Source: Verrucomicrobiaceae bacterium (lineage in GTDB: Bacteria; Pseudomonadota; Gammaproteobacteria; Pseudomonadales; CAMLJR01). Taken from it: 57,454 bases of DNA. The DNA is taken from assembly GCA_028293825.1 (NCBI GenBank), contig JAQGNY010000038.1:1-57454 (forward strand). Direction: 5' to 3'. Below the pieces are notes generated by a model. It was not told the origin of the DNA. It worked only from the letters and a program-made list of their open reading frames with translations, and did not search any database. The stretch's first letter is position 1, and each line of letters begins with the position of its first letter. The position numbers and the translations under genes are program-made. Shown in pieces: positions 19,138-29,493 of this stretch.

Positions 19138-20280
19138 TTGAATCTCTCGCTGCCACCGCTGAGCCTTTATATTCATGTACCTTGGTGCGTGCGCAAATGC
19201 CCGTACTGTGATTTCAATTCGCATAAACAAGAGGGCGAATTACCCGAGCGCGATTATCTCGCCGCGCTGCTGGTCGATTTGCAAATGGATCGCCCGTTTG
19301 CACAACAGCGCGAATTACAGTCGATATTTTTCGGCGGCGGCACGCCTAGTTTATTATCGGCACATATTATTGCCGAGCTGCTCGACGGCCTTAATTCGCA
19401 AATTACGTTTGCCGACAATATTGAAATCACACTGGAAGCAAATCCCGGCACTACCGAGCAACAACGATTTGCCGATTTTCGCGCGGCCGGCATCAATCGT
19501 TTATCGCTGGGAATTCAAAGTTTGAATCCGCAGCATTTGCAGACACTCGGACGCATTCACGATCGCGACCAAGCCATTAATGCCGTGCATCAAGCGCGCA
19601 ATGCCGGCTTCGATAATATCAATCTCGATTTAATGCACGGCCTGCCGCAACAAAGTGTCGACGATGCCTGCGCCGATCTAACACAGGCGCTTGCGCTCGC
19701 GCCGGAACATTTGTCGTGGTATCAGTTGACGATTGAACCGAACACCGAATTTTATAAACGCCCACCGCAATTGCCCGAAGATGACACGCTGGCGGAAATT
19801 CAAGAAGCGGGTTTTGTGTTGCTGCAAAATGCAGGCTTCGAGCATTACGAAGTATCGGCGTTCTGTCAGCCCAGTCGCGCTGCCTTGCACAACTGCAATT
19901 ACTGGGAGTTCGGCGATTACATCGGCATCGGCGCCGGTGCACACGGCAAAATTACCCAGCACGACGGCACTATCGCGCGCACGCATAAAACGCGCTTGCC
20001 GAAAGATTATCTCGCCAGTGCCGGCCGCTGCGAACGCAACAGTGAAATTATTCCGGCGAGCTCGCTGCCATTCGAATTTATGATGAATGCATTGCGTTTG
20101 AATCGCGGGTTTGCGCGCGAATTATTTGCCGAGCGCACCGGGCTGCCGTGGCAACAAGTGGCGAAAAAAATCGATGGCCTCGCCAATCGCGGATTACTGC
20201 GTGTAACCGATGAAAGTGTTGCACCGACATTATTGGGCCAACGGTTTCTCAACGATGTGCTGGCTGAATTTCTCGATTAA
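19138..20280 (+). CDS. hemW: Radical SAM heme chaperone HemW
   Basis: A 380-residue HemN-like radical SAM protein. The iron-sulfur ligands CVRKCPYC (Cys17, Cys21, Cys24) are followed by FFGGGTPSLL and GIQSLNPQHLQTLGR. The length fits HemW rather than the longer coproporphyrinogen dehydrogenase HemN. HemW binds heme and passes it to target proteins (family knowledge). The start is TTG at 19138; no upstream ATG is in frame, and this start aligns with family N termini. Confidence 0.92.
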   Translation: MNLSLPPLSLYIHVPWCVRKCPYCDFNSHKQEGELPERDYLAALLVDLQMDRPFAQQRELQSIFFGGGTPSLLSAHIIAELLDGLNSQITFADNIEITLEANPGTTEQQRFADFRAAGINRLSLGIQSLNPQHLQTLGRIHDRDQAINAVHQARNAGFDNINLDLMHGLPQQSVDDACADLTQALALAPEHLSWYQLTIEPNTEFYKRPPQLPEDDTLAEIQEAGFVLLQNAGFEHYEVSAFCQPSRAALHNCNYWEFGDYIGIGAGAHGKITQHDGTIARTHKTRLPKDYLASAGRCERNSEIIPASSLPFEFMMNALRLNRGFARELFAERTGLPWQQVAKKIDGLANRGLLRVTDESVAPTLLGQRFLNDVLAEFLD

Positions 20281-20483
20281 TTATTCGTGGAGTTATTCGC
20301 GGCATCGACACTGAGTTTTTAAAAAAATACAGCCAGTGTTGCTATGCGTGCACTAACTGGAATTAATTTCTCCGCCTTTATTTGCTGCGCTCATTCGCCA
20401 TCGCAATTCGCGTTGTTATCGACAGCGACGCGGCGCTATCCTTCACTCCGTTGCATTTACTCATCGCCTTCGGAGCCTGCAAG

Positions 20484-21548
20484 ATGACTATAAAATTCGT
20501 TGACCGTTTCGGCGCCGCAGCGCTGCTCGCGTTGACATTGCTCAGCCCTAATTTCGCTATCGCAAAAAATATTTCACTACTGAATGTTTCCTACGATCCA
20601 ACCCGCGAGCTGTACGAAAATTACAATGCGCTATTCGCCGATTATTGGAAAACGAAAACCGGCGACACCGTTACCGTCAATCAATCGCACGGCGGTTCCG
20701 GCAAACAGGCGCGCTCGGTCATCGATGGCCTCGGTGCCGACGTGGTCACCCTGGCGCTGTCGCTCGACATCGACGAAATCGCGGCCATCACGCACAAAAT
20801 ACCGGCCGACTGGCAAGCGAAGCTGCCGAACAACAGCTCGCCATACACCTCGACGATTGTGTTTCTGGTGCGCAAAGGCAATCCGAAACATATCAAGGAC
20901 TGGGGCGATTTAATCAACGGCGATACGCAGGTGATAACACCGAATCCGAAAACCGGCGGCGCGCCGCGCTGGGCTTATCTGGCCGGCTGGGGTTGGGCGT
21001 TGAAAAAGGAACTGGGCGATCTGAGTCTGGTTAAAAATGCCGGAGATCCGAAAGTCGTCGCCGCGCAGAAACAGGCGCGCAGCTATATCCAGAAATTGTA
21101 CGAGCACGTCGCGGTGCTCGACTCGGGCGCGCGCGGCTCGACCACCACCTTCGTGCAACGCAACATCGGCGATGTGCTGCTGACGTGGGAGAACGAAGCG
21201 TTCCTGATCAAGAAGGAACTCGGCAACGATGAATTCGAAATCGTCGTGCCCTCGATCAGCATTCAGGCCGAGCCACCGGTAGCGGTAGTCGAGGGCAATG
21301 CCAAGGACCACGGCAACAGCGAGGTCGCCAAGGCTTATCTCGAATACCTGTATTCGCCAGTCGGCCAGAAACTGGTCGCCAAATATTTCTATCGGCCCAG
21401 CAAGCCGGAGTTTGCCGACAAGGCCGATCTGGCGCGCTTCCCGAATCTTCCGATGTTCAAAATCGACGAAGTATTCGGTTCATGGGCCAAGGCGCAGGCC
21501 GAGCATTTCGCCGACGGCGGCATTTTCGATCAGATTTACGCGAAGTAA
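20484..21548 (+). CDS. sbp: Periplasmic sulfate-binding protein
   Basis: A 354-residue ABC-transporter solute-binding protein. The ATG at 20484 yields a signal peptide ending in NFAIA. The mature start [17 protein letters not shown], the sulfate-contacting loop [17 protein letters not shown] and [19 protein letters not shown] are diagnostic of Sbp/CysP. It captures sulfate (or thiosulfate) for uptake. The usual cysT, cysW and cysA partners are not beside it, so they must be elsewhere. It is convergent with the next gene, only 10 bp apart. Confidence 0.93.
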   Translation: MTIKFVDRFGAAALLALTLLSPNFAIAKNISLLNVSYDPTRELYENYNALFADYWKTKTGDTVTVNQSHGGSGKQARSVIDGLGADVVTLALSLDIDEIAAITHKIPADWQAKLPNNSSPYTSTIVFLVRKGNPKHIKDWGDLINGDTQVITPNPKTGGAPRWAYLAGWGWALKKELGDLSLVKNAGDPKVVAAQKQARSYIQKLYEHVAVLDSGARGSTTTFVQRNIGDVLLTWENEAFLIKKELGNDEFEIVVPSISIQAEPPVAVVEGNAKDHGNSEVAKAYLEYLYSPVGQKLVAKYFYRPSKPEFADKADLARFPNLPMFKIDEVFGSWAKAQAEHFADGGIFDQIYAK

Positions 21549-21558
21549 TTGGAAGTAG

Positions 21559-22212
21559 TTACTGCGCGGCGGCGGGTGCCAACGGTGTCGTTGCCGCTGG
21601 CGCTTGTTGCACCGCGCCCATCGTATTACCCGTCGCCGGAGCACCTTGGTGACAACCCATGCAGCTCTGTCGCGGTGCGGTGATATCGCTACAAAGGTTG
21701 GTATCGCGCCAGCTTGTTTGCGCGGCATTGCTCTTCACCATCAGCACCGGCGGATCTTCATCGCGGCGTACGTAGCCGAGAAGATAAGCAGTTTGATTAG
21801 CCTCCTTCGAGCCATCGGGGTCGCCGGTCACGCGCTGAAACACCATAAATTGCTGCAAACTTTTCGCTGTGCCATGCGGCACCAGCACGTGACTCGGAAC
21901 GGTCTTGTCCTCGCTGACCATCATTTCGGTCGAGAGTCGCCAGTAATACGGCCACGGCGCGCGCGGGTCCAGACCTTCGTCGAGACTCACGCGCGCCGCG
22001 ATAAAATCGAAATTCTGGCTGGGCGGCACATTGTTGATTTCGCCGATTTCGAAGAATACATACGCCTTGTGCGGACCGGCGTCGCAGGCACCGACTTGGC
22101 TGTAATTGACCGTCGCGACCTTCTGATCGCAGCCTGCGCCCAGAAAAACCAGAAGTAATAGACCTAGGCGGGAAATTGAGCGGTTTACATGTATTGATGT
22201 CATCTCTCTCAT
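21559..22212 (-). CDS. Lipoprotein with a C-terminal CxxCH motif
   Basis: A 217-residue hypothetical protein. The signal peptide ends in the lipobox LGAGC (Cys28). Near the C terminus is CMGCH (184-188), the covalent c-type heme attachment motif, with a Met and a His available nearby; the tail after it is Ala/Pro/Gln-rich and probably disordered. The domain between (40-170) is not one I recognise. It may be a monoheme protein at the membrane, but one CxxCH can occur by chance. An alternative start is the ATG at 22203. Confidence 0.6.
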   Translation of the reverse strand: MREMTSIHVNRSISRLGLLLLVFLGAGCDQKVATVNYSQVGACDAGPHKAYVFFEIGEINNVPPSQNFDFIAARVSLDEGLDPRAPWPYYWRLSTEMMVSEDKTVPSHVLVPHGTAKSLQQFMVFQRVTGDPDGSKEANQTAYLLGYVRRDEDPPVLMVKSNAAQTSWRDTNLCSDITAPRQSCMGCHQGAPATGNTMGAVQQAPAATTPLAPAAAQ

Positions 22213-22378
22213 CCATTCGAGCGTGGATCAATTGGCGGGATTTGGCGGCCCAGGATCGCGGGGCGTCCTAGTATGTGACTAATCCGGCAGCGGGCCAACC
22301 GCCGAATAAGGGACCACTGTGCGGCCGTGGTTACTGGCCGCGCCCGGCGCGACTGCAGTCCGCGCGGCCTGCAGCGCA

Positions 22379-22406
22379 TTGGCTCGATTGCCCGCTGTGG
22401 TATCCT
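22379..22406 (+). promoter_or_regulatory. Candidate promoter for ilvD
   Basis: TTGGCT (22379-22384) and TATCCT (22401-22406) with a 16-bp spacer, 52 bp upstream of the ilvD ATG. Sequence match only. Confidence 0.3.
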
Positions 22407-22457
22407 GTCGCCCCCGCAAAATTCTTGATTTTTGTAACAACTTGCCGAGGTGCCGCA

Positions 22458-24293
22458 ATGCCTGACTACCGCTCGAAAACCTCCACCGCCGGTCGCAATA
22501 TGGCGGGTGCGCGCGCATTGTGGCGCGCCACCGGTATGAAAGACGGCGACTTCGGCAAGCCGATTATTGCGGTCTCCAACTCCTTCACTCAGTTCGTGCC
22601 CGGCCATGTGCATTTGAAAGACTTGGGTCAGCTGGTCTGCCGCGAGATCGAAAAAGCCGGCGCCATCGCCAAAGAATTCAACACCATCGCGGTCGATGAC
22701 GGCATCGCCATGGGCCACGACGGCATGCTCTATTCGCTGCCGTCGCGCGACATCATTGCCGACTCGGTCGAATACATGGTCAATGCGCATTGCGCCGACG
22801 CCATCGTCTGCATCTCCAATTGCGACAAAATTACCCCCGGCATGTTGATGGCGGCGATGCGCCTGAACGTGCCGGTCGTGTTCGTTTCCGGCGGGCCGAT
22901 GGAAGCCGGCAAAACCAAACTCGCCGGCCAAAAGCTCGACCTGATCGACGCCATGGTCATTGCCGCCGACGACACCGCCACCGATGAAGAGGTCAACGAA
23001 ATCGAACGCAGCGCCTGCCCGACCTGCGGCTCCTGCTCCGGTATGTTCACCGCCAACTCGATGAATTGCCTGACCGAAGCGCTCGGTCTGAGCCTGCCCG
23101 GCAACGGCACCGTGCTCGCCACGCACGCCGATCGCAAAGCATTGTTCGAGCGCGCCGGCCAGGTGATTGTCGACATCACCCGCCGCTACTACGAACAAAA
23201 CGACACGTCGGTATTGCCGCGCTCGGTCGCCAGCTTCAAGGCGTTTGAAAATGCGATGAGCCTTGATATCGCGATGGGTGGCTCGACCAATACGATTTTG
23301 CATTTGCTCGCGGCAGCGCAAGAAGGCGGCGTCGATTTCACCATGAAGGATATCGACCGGCTGTCACTGCGCGTACCGCAGCTGTGCAAGGTCGCGCCGA
23401 ACAGCCCGAAATACCATGTCGAGGACGTGCATCGCGCCGGCGGCGTAATGGGGATTCTCGGCGAGCTCGACCGCGCCGGCTTGCTGCACAGCGAAGTGCC
23501 GACCATTCACAGCAAAACCTTCAAAGCCGCTCTGGAGCACTGGGACATCAAACAGACCCAGGACAAAGCGGTGTTCCAATTTTATAAAGCCGGTCCCGCC
23601 GGCATTCCTACGCAGGAAGCGTTTTCGCAGGCCACGCGCTGGCCCAGCCTCGATGATGACCGCGCCGAAGGCTGCATTCGCGCCATCGGTCACGCTTACA
23701 GCAGCGAAGGCGGACTCGCGGTGTTACACGGCAATATCGCCGTCGATGGCTGCGTGGTAAAAACCTCCGGCGTCGACGACAGCATTCTGGTGTTCGAAGG
23801 CACCGCGCATGTCTGCGAAAGCCAGGAAGAAGCGGTCGAAAATATTCTGGCTGACAAGGTCAAAGCCGGCGACATCGTCGTAATCCGCTACGAAGGCCCG
23901 AAAGGCGGTCCCGGCATGCAGGAAATGCTGTATCCAACCAGTTATCTGAAATCAAAAGGACTCGGCAAAGCCTGCGCATTGCTGACCGACGGCCGCTTCT
24001 CCGGCGGCACCTCGGGTTTGTCGATCGGCCACGCATCGCCCGAAGCTGCTGCTGGTGGCGCCATCGGTCTGGTCGAAAATGGCGACAAAATTCTGATCGA
24101 TATTCCGCAGCGCACGATCAATCTTTTGGTGAGCGATGAGGAGTTGGCGAAGCGGCGCATTGCGCAAGACGCGAAAGGCTGGAAGCCGGTCAAAGCGCGG
24201 CCACGAAAAGTATCGCTGGCGCTGAAGGCCTACGCGAAAATGGTCACCAGCGCGGACAAAGGCGCGGTGCGCGACGTGAGTCTGTTCGATTAA
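22458..24293 (+). CDS. ilvD: Dihydroxy-acid dehydratase
   Basis: A 611-residue IlvD (E. coli 616). It dehydrates dihydroxy-isovalerate and dihydroxy-methylvalerate, the third step of valine and isoleucine synthesis, using an iron-sulfur cluster. Cluster and Mg-binding motifs visible are [13 protein letters not shown] and [19 protein letters not shown]. The ATG at 22458 was chosen by family alignment ([20 protein letters not shown]) and a GAGG seven bases upstream; a long in-frame upstream extension is not conserved. A clear terminator follows. Confidence 0.95.
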   Translation: MPDYRSKTSTAGRNMAGARALWRATGMKDGDFGKPIIAVSNSFTQFVPGHVHLKDLGQLVCREIEKAGAIAKEFNTIAVDDGIAMGHDGMLYSLPSRDIIADSVEYMVNAHCADAIVCISNCDKITPGMLMAAMRLNVPVVFVSGGPMEAGKTKLAGQKLDLIDAMVIAADDTATDEEVNEIERSACPTCGSCSGMFTANSMNCLTEALGLSLPGNGTVLATHADRKALFERAGQVIVDITRRYYEQNDTSVLPRSVASFKAFENAMSLDIAMGGSTNTILHLLAAAQEGGVDFTMKDIDRLSLRVPQLCKVAPNSPKYHVEDVHRAGGVMGILGELDRAGLLHSEVPTIHSKTFKAALEHWDIKQTQDKAVFQFYKAGPAGIPTQEAFSQATRWPSLDDDRAEGCIRAIGHAYSSEGGLAVLHGNIAVDGCVVKTSGVDDSILVFEGTAHVCESQEEAVENILADKVKAGDIVVIRYEGPKGGPGMQEMLYPTSYLKSKGLGKACALLTDGRFSGGTSGLSIGHASPEAAAGGAIGLVENGDKILIDIPQRTINLLVSDEELAKRRIAQDAKGWKPVKARPRKVSLALKAYAKMVTSADKGAVRDVSLFD

Positions 24294-24393
24294 ATTCAAT
24301 CTCTTAAATTTAATCGATTGAATAACAATGGGCTCGCGCTGCCGGAACAGACGTGGCAGAAATAAACAGCAACAAAGCGTCACCAGAAACACC

Positions 24394-24423
24394 CGCGCCG
24401 TCCAGCAGCGGCGCGAATTTTTT
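24394..24423 (+). terminator. Rho-independent terminator of ilvD
   Basis: CGCGCCG (24394-24400) pairs with CGGCGCG (24409-24415) around an eight-base loop, followed by AATTTTTT. This is a standard intrinsic terminator, 100 bp after the ilvD stop. Confidence 0.75.
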
Positions 24424-24441
24424 GAAATGCGCGCGGTCGTA

Positions 24442-24523
24442 TGCCGACATGGCAAACAAATAGTGCCGATATGGCGAACAACACTATTGACATGGAAAAC
24501 AATCGTGCCGACGCGGCGAACAA
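24442..24523. repeat. Four imperfect ~22-bp direct repeats
   Basis: The motif TGCCGACATGGCAAACAA occurs at 24442-24459, then as TGCCGATATGGCGAACAA at 24464-24481, a shorter TGACATGGAAAACAA at 24488-24502, and TGCCGACGCGGCGAACAA at 24506-24523. The spacing is 18-24 bp. They lie 58-139 bp upstream of the adenylate cyclase gene, where promoter-proximal operators would be, and after the ilvD terminator. No convincing ORF contains them. Confidence 0.6.
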
Positions 24524-24580
24524 TGCGGTAGCCGTTGCGCGCATTACATAATTATTCACCGATCATAATTAGCGAAATAA

Positions 24581-26056
24581 ATGTCCGCATTCCGCTTACC
24601 TGCACAATTTTTTGCACGGTTTTCGCTGCAAATGCCGATCGCGGTAAAAATGGCAGCGGCGATTACCATCATTCTGGTCTTCGGTATGACCGTGCTGGCC
24701 GCCGTCGTCATCGGCAATCAGCAACGCTTGCTGCGCTCGCACATCGAAGAATTCGGTCAATTAATTAATTACCAATTGGCGCTCACCGCCACCGAACCCA
24801 TGTTCACCGATCAGCGCTACGAACTCGCCGCACTGGTAAAACGTTACGTCGATAGCCCGCGCGTGTTGGGCGCTGCTATTTACGATCACGAAGGCAACGT
24901 CAAAGTCGGCGCCGGTTTTTATCCGCCGTTTTCCGCGTTGCCCAGCGACGGCAGCGCGAGCGATCTGAATACCAGAGACATGATTTCCTCGGCACCGATC
25001 AAAGCGGAAAAACACGCCATTGTCGTAGTCGCGCCAATTACATTTCGCGGCACCACCGCCGGCAGCACCGTGCTGGTTCTGTCGCGACTGGCGCTCGACA
25101 GCGCGCAACGCGAAATTCTGCGCATCAGCGTATTGGTTGCGCTGGCGTTGAGTGTGGTGATTTGTGCGGTGGCAATTTTCTTGGGCCGCCGGCTGGCGCA
25201 ACCGATTCACTCGCTAGTGAATGCCGCGCGCTTGCTCGAACGCGGTGAGTTCGCGCAAATTCCGCAGCGCCGCAACGATGAGTTCGGCCAGATCGTCAAA
25301 GCACTCAATGTGATGGGAAAAGATCTGGTGCGCAAAGCGCAGGTCGAAGACATCATGCGGCGCGTGCTGGCGCGCGATGTCGCCAATAAATTGCTCGAAG
25401 AAATCGAACCAGTCAAAGTCGGCGGCGATCGCGTCGACGCCACCGTATTGTTCGCGGATATTGTCGGCTTCACCTCGCTGTCCGAAGATATGTCGCCTGA
25501 AGCCGTCAGCGCATTTCTCAACGAATATTTTCATTATCTTGACGCCTGCGCGCATTTTTATTTCGGCAGCATCGATAAATTTATCGGCGACGGCATAATG
25601 GTCGTGTTCGGCGCGCCGCGCCCCAATCCCGATCATCACTATCACGCCGTCGCCTGCGCGGTGTTAATGCAGCGTTTGATTCGCATCATTAACGTCGAGC
25701 GCGCCGCACGGCATATGCCTATCGCGCAATTGCGCATCGGTATTAACAGCGGCGAAATGCTGGCGGGATTAATCGGCTCGCACAAACGCATGGAATACAC
25801 CGTGGTTGGCGACGCGGTGAATCTCGCTTCGCGCCTGTGCAATGAAGCCGAACCCGATCAAATCATTATTGAAGAAAATTTATATCGCTGCCTGGCAAAA
25901 ACCCATGCGATTGCGGTAACCGCGCCGCGCCAAATCAAAGTGCGCGGCAAAGCGAATGCGGTGACGATTTACACCGTATCGGATATCGAACACAGTCATC
26001 CGCAAGTCGTAGAACAGATGATTGACGATGTCATGCATAACCGGAAAGCATCGTGA
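24581..26056 (+). CDS. Membrane sensor adenylate cyclase (class III)
   Basis: A 491-residue protein. Order: TM1 (about 22-45), a periplasmic sensor region (about 46-178), TM2 (about 182-205), a HAMP linker (205-260) and a class III nucleotide cyclase domain (about 285-470). Metal-binding aspartates are in VLFADIVGFTS and FIGDGIMVVFG; the Lys of SIDKFIGD and the Asp in YTVVGDAVNLASRL favour ATP over GTP, so the product is probably cAMP. It likely converts an extracellular signal into cAMP. Its stop overlaps the GTG of the next gene, so they are coupled. Confidence 0.88.
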   Translation: MSAFRLPAQFFARFSLQMPIAVKMAAAITIILVFGMTVLAAVVIGNQQRLLRSHIEEFGQLINYQLALTATEPMFTDQRYELAALVKRYVDSPRVLGAAIYDHEGNVKVGAGFYPPFSALPSDGSASDLNTRDMISSAPIKAEKHAIVVVAPITFRGTTAGSTVLVLSRLALDSAQREILRISVLVALALSVVICAVAIFLGRRLAQPIHSLVNAARLLERGEFAQIPQRRNDEFGQIVKALNVMGKDLVRKAQVEDIMRRVLARDVANKLLEEIEPVKVGGDRVDATVLFADIVGFTSLSEDMSPEAVSAFLNEYFHYLDACAHFYFGSIDKFIGDGIMVVFGAPRPNPDHHYHAVACAVLMQRLIRIINVERAARHMPIAQLRIGINSGEMLAGLIGSHKRMEYTVVGDAVNLASRLCNEAEPDQIIIEENLYRCLAKTHAIAVTAPRQIKVRGKANAVTIYTVSDIEHSHPQVVEQMIDDVMHNRKAS

Positions 26057-27096
26057 AAAAAATAATACTAATTGCGTTGTTAGCACTCACGGCCTGTACG
26101 CCCATCTTCAAACCAAAACCGGAAGCCAAACCCAGCTTTCAGGAATTGAGCAGCGAGCACCGCTATATTTCCGCGCTGAAAGTATTAACCGCGCAACGCA
26201 GCACCATGCCGGATTTCGACGTGCAGCGCGATGCGATTCTGGCGCAGGCGCGCGATTACGAAAATCAACTGATGCGCGATGTCGCCGAACTCGCCAAACA
26301 GCAGCAATTTATCAAGGCGATGACGCTGATCGAAAACGCGCAGATTGAATTGCCGCTGTCGCGCGAAATGTCGCAGCTGAACGAACAGCTCGCCACCTCG
26401 CGCGAGCGTTACACGCAGCGCTACCTTGACGATTTGATTCCGCAAAAAGCACTCGAGTTACAAAAAGAACACGCGCTGTATCTGGCGCTGCAAAAATCTG
26501 CGGCCGATTCCGAATTGCAAAATGCGATTGCGCGTCATCTGGCCGATGTCGAATATTTTTCGCCGCTGATTACAAAAGCCGGCAGTCAGGCATTAGCGCA
26601 AAACGATTTCGCCAAAGCGCAGCAGTTGCTATCGATCGCCAACCAATTAACGCCCTCGCCGCAAATTGCACAGCAACTCGCGCGCGCTGAACAGACGCTG
26701 TCGAACAGCCGTAAAAAACAACAAGTCGCACAAAGCGTGGAACGCGAACAGCGCTACCGCGATTTGAGCAATGCTCTACTGCAGTCATTGCAGCGGCGCG
26801 ATTTTTCAACCGCGCGCGAGCAACTGGCGCAGGCGCGCGAATTAAATGTGCATACCGATGAGATGGATAACGCTCAGCACTTACTCGACAACATCATCGC
26901 CAATTACGTGGTGCAGCAAGTCGATGCCGGCAATCAGTTTTATGCGGATGGACATATCGAAGAAGCATTGCGCTGTTGGCATTTGGCGGAAGCGCTGTCG
27001 CCGACTTCAGACATCAAAGAGAAAATCGATAAAGCGCAAAAATTTATCGACCGTTTACAACAACTGCAAAAACAGCCCGCCAAAGCATCAGAATAA
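26053..27096 (+). CDS. TPR-like helical lipoprotein
   Basis: A 347-residue protein starting with GTG inside the cyclase stop (GTGA overlap). The signal peptide ends in LTAC (Cys15). The rest is nearly all helix: Gln/Ala/Leu-rich segments of TPR-like character (ALAQNDFAKAQQLLSIANQL and QFYADGHIEEALRCWHLAEAL are the clearest). Tight coupling suggests that it works with the cyclase, perhaps as a periplasmic ligand-binding or scaffold partner; that is inference. No enzyme motifs. Confidence 0.75.
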   Translation: MKKIILIALLALTACTPIFKPKPEAKPSFQELSSEHRYISALKVLTAQRSTMPDFDVQRDAILAQARDYENQLMRDVAELAKQQQFIKAMTLIENAQIELPLSREMSQLNEQLATSRERYTQRYLDDLIPQKALELQKEHALYLALQKSAADSELQNAIARHLADVEYFSPLITKAGSQALAQNDFAKAQQLLSIANQLTPSPQIAQQLARAEQTLSNSRKKQQVAQSVEREQRYRDLSNALLQSLQRRDFSTAREQLAQARELNVHTDEMDNAQHLLDNIIANYVVQQVDAGNQFYADGHIEEALRCWHLAEALSPTSDIKEKIDKAQKFIDRLQQLQKQPAKASE

Positions 27097-27154
27097 ATTA
27101 ACCGCGTTGTCATTTAATTATTCGACGGCGCGTCAGCACTCACACTAACTGCCG

Positions 27155-28297
27155 CTATTTTGGCGCGTGATAGCCGATTCTATAAATAGCATTGGCGGTA
27201 TCGTCCGACACCAACAGCGCGCCATCGGGCATCAGCTGTACATCGACCGGTCGCCCCAATACCGTTTCATCGCCCTGCAACCAACCTTCCGCAAAAACGG
27301 ATACCGCCGCATCGCCGCTTTTCGATGGATCGACGCGTATTAATCGATAGCCAACTTTTTTACTGCGGTTCCACGAACCGTGCTGCGCAATAAATAATTG
27401 GTTGCGGTATTCGGCGGGAAATAAATTGCCGGTGTAAAAGCGCACGCCCAAGTTAGCCGAGTGCGCTTGTAAATTAGCGAATGGTGCGACGAACTCTTTG
27501 CAGTTGTGTTTGGCACCAAATTCCGGGTCTTCGATAGTACCCGCGTGACAATACGGATAACCGAAATGCTCACCTGCTCTACTGATGCGATTGAGTTCGT
27601 CCGGCGGCACATCATCGCCGAGTAAATCGCGACCGTTATCGGTAAACCACAATTTCTTGGATTGCGGCTGCCAATCGAAGCCCACCGTGTTGCGAATACC
27701 GCGCGCCACTATTTCCGGCTGCTGATTTATTTTATCGACATCGATGCGCGTAATGCTGGCGTATGGATCGCCGCGATCGCAAATATTGCACGGCGCGCCG
27801 ATCGGAACATATAACAAACCATCCGGGCCGAACTGAATAAATTTCCAGCCGTGGTGCGTTTCACTGGGAAATTGATCGTTGATCACAACCGGCTTTCCCG
27901 GCCGCTCTAAATTCGCTTCGATATTATCGAAACGCAATACGCGATTAACTTCGGCGACATAGAGTGCACCATTTCTAAACGCGACCCCATTAGGCATATT
28001 CAAGCCCGACGCGATAGTAAAGATTTGCTGCGCCTGTTTGCCATCGTGACGAATTGCATAAACCTTGCCCTCCGAACGCGTTCCGACAAACAGCGTTCCG
28101 TTGTCGCCGAGCGCCAGCGAACGCGCGTCTTTAACATTTTCCGCAAATACGGTGATTTCAAAACCCGGCGGCAGCTTGATTTTGTCGAGCGGCAATGCCG
28201 CTTGCGCAGCATTGATAAAACAAAAAATAACGACGACAAAGCGCATCAACAACACTGGTTTTGTTAACAGCGACAGTTTCGGCGATACGTGCTTCAT
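27155..28297 (-). CDS. PQQ-type sugar dehydrogenase (sorbosone dehydrogenase-like)
   Basis: A 380-residue exported six-bladed beta-propeller. The ATG at 28297 (MKHVSPKLSLL) is preceded by GAGGTGAA and gives a signal peptide ending near AAQA. Family marks are LPPGFEITVFAENVKDARSL, NDQFPSETHHGWKFIQFGPD, IGAPCNICDRGDPYASI and the FTDNGRDLLGDDVPPDELN block. Relatives are annotated L-sorbosone dehydrogenase, but substrates are usually unproven. It starts two bases after the YbdL stop, so the two form an operon. Confidence 0.85.
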   Translation of the reverse strand: MKHVSPKLSLLTKPVLLMRFVVVIFCFINAAQAALPLDKIKLPPGFEITVFAENVKDARSLALGDNGTLFVGTRSEGKVYAIRHDGKQAQQIFTIASGLNMPNGVAFRNGALYVAEVNRVLRFDNIEANLERPGKPVVINDQFPSETHHGWKFIQFGPDGLLYVPIGAPCNICDRGDPYASITRIDVDKINQQPEIVARGIRNTVGFDWQPQSKKLWFTDNGRDLLGDDVPPDELNRISRAGEHFGYPYCHAGTIEDPEFGAKHNCKEFVAPFANLQAHSANLGVRFYTGNLFPAEYRNQLFIAQHGSWNRSKKVGYRLIRVDPSKSGDAAVSVFAEGWLQGDETVLGRPVDVQLMPDGALLVSDDTANAIYRIGYHAPK

Positions 28298-28299
28298 AT

Positions 28300-29493
28300 T
28301 CACCTCGTGTGAAACAGTTGTGAAAGCTTTTCGGCTGCGAGCAACAACGTTGTTTCTTTTTTGGCAAAACAAAAACGCACCGTGCGCTCATCGAAAGCGT
28401 CGTGATAAAACGCCGACAGCGGAATACAACCGACGCCGACCGTGCGCGTTAAATATTCCGCGAAAGCGCGATCCGATAAATGCACGAACTGTGGCAACTG
28501 CGCATAACTCGCCGATACGAAATACGTACCCGCCGATTCAAGCCAACGCAAACCGTTATTGGGTAGACCATGGCCGTGTAAATCATTGCCGCGCATAGCC
28601 TGCAGAAAAAAATCACGCTTCGCTTGATAGAATGCCGCGAGCTGATTATGCGTGCCGTGCGCCATGTAATCGGCCAGCGCATATTGCGACGGAGTGTGCA
28701 CGCAAAAAACCACATACTGATGCGCTTTGCGAAATTCATTCATTAATTCGCGCGGCGCCAGACAGTACGCAATTTTCCAGCCGGTCACGTGATACGTTTT
28801 TCCAAACGATGAAATAACAAAGGCGCGTTCGGCCAACTCGGGAAAACGCGCCACACTTTCATGCCGCGCGCCGTCGTAAATCATGTGCTGGTAAACTTCA
28901 TCGCTGATAATAAAAATATTGGTGTCGCGCAACAGCGCAGCCAATTCGTGCAGATCGTCTGCCGGCCAAATAGTGGCGGTGGGATTGTGCGGCGTGTTAA
29001 ACATAATCGCACGCGTACGCGGCGTAATTAATGCGCGCACCTCATTCCAGTCAGGGCGATAATCCGGCGCGCGCAAACGCGCATAAACAGGTACGCCGCC
29101 ATTCAGACGAATCACCGGCTCGTAACTGTCATATACCGGCTCAAACACTATCACTTCATCGCCGGGATGCACGATAGCCGTCAATGCTGTTTGAATCGCC
29201 TGCGTTGCACCGGCGGTAATAGTGATTTCCGTCGCCGCGTCGTAGTGTTGTCCGTATAACGTCGCCACTTTTTCCGCGACCGCTTCGCGCAATGCGAGCA
29301 CGCCCGCCATCGGCGCATATTGATTGTGGCCGGCGCGCAGTGCCACATTCATTAAATCCAACAAGCGCGGATCGCAATCGAAATCGGGAAAACCCTGTCC
29401 CAAATTAACCGCACCGCACTCGTGCGCCAACGCCGACATGGTGGTGAATATCGTGGTACCGACGTGCGGAAGCTTCGATTCAATAACAGGCAT
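28300..29493 (-). CDS. ybdL: YbdL-like methionine aminotransferase
   Basis: A 397-residue fold-type I PLP aminotransferase very like E. coli YbdL. Family marks are KLPHVGTTIFTTMSALA, NLGQGFPDFD, the substrate loop NTPHNPTATIWPADD, the PLP aspartate in IISDEVYQHMIYD and the PLP lysine in SSFGKTYHVTGWK. YbdL prefers methionine and aromatic amino acids. The ATG at 29493 aligns with YbdL; a GTG 18 bp upstream is possible. First gene of a two-gene operon with the sorbosone-dehydrogenase-like protein. Confidence 0.88.
   Translation of the reverse strand: MPVIESKLPHVGTTIFTTMSALAHECGAVNLGQGFPDFDCDPRLLDLMNVALRAGHNQYAPMAGVLALREAVAEKVATLYGQHYDAATEITITAGATQAIQTALTAIVHPGDEVIVFEPVYDSYEPVIRLNGGVPVYARLRAPDYRPDWNEVRALITPRTRAIMFNTPHNPTATIWPADDLHELAALLRDTNIFIISDEVYQHMIYDGARHESVARFPELAERAFVISSFGKTYHVTGWKIAYCLAPRELMNEFRKAHQYVVFCVHTPSQYALADYMAHGTHNQLAAFYQAKRDFFLQAMRGNDLHGHGLPNNGLRWLESAGTYFVSASYAQLPQFVHLSDRAFAEYLTRTVGVGCIPLSAFYHDAFDERTVRFCFAKKETTLLLAAEKLSQLFHTR

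Noticed and set aside
22209-23321. 370-codon minus-strand ORF over ilvD
   Set aside because: Shadow of ilvD.
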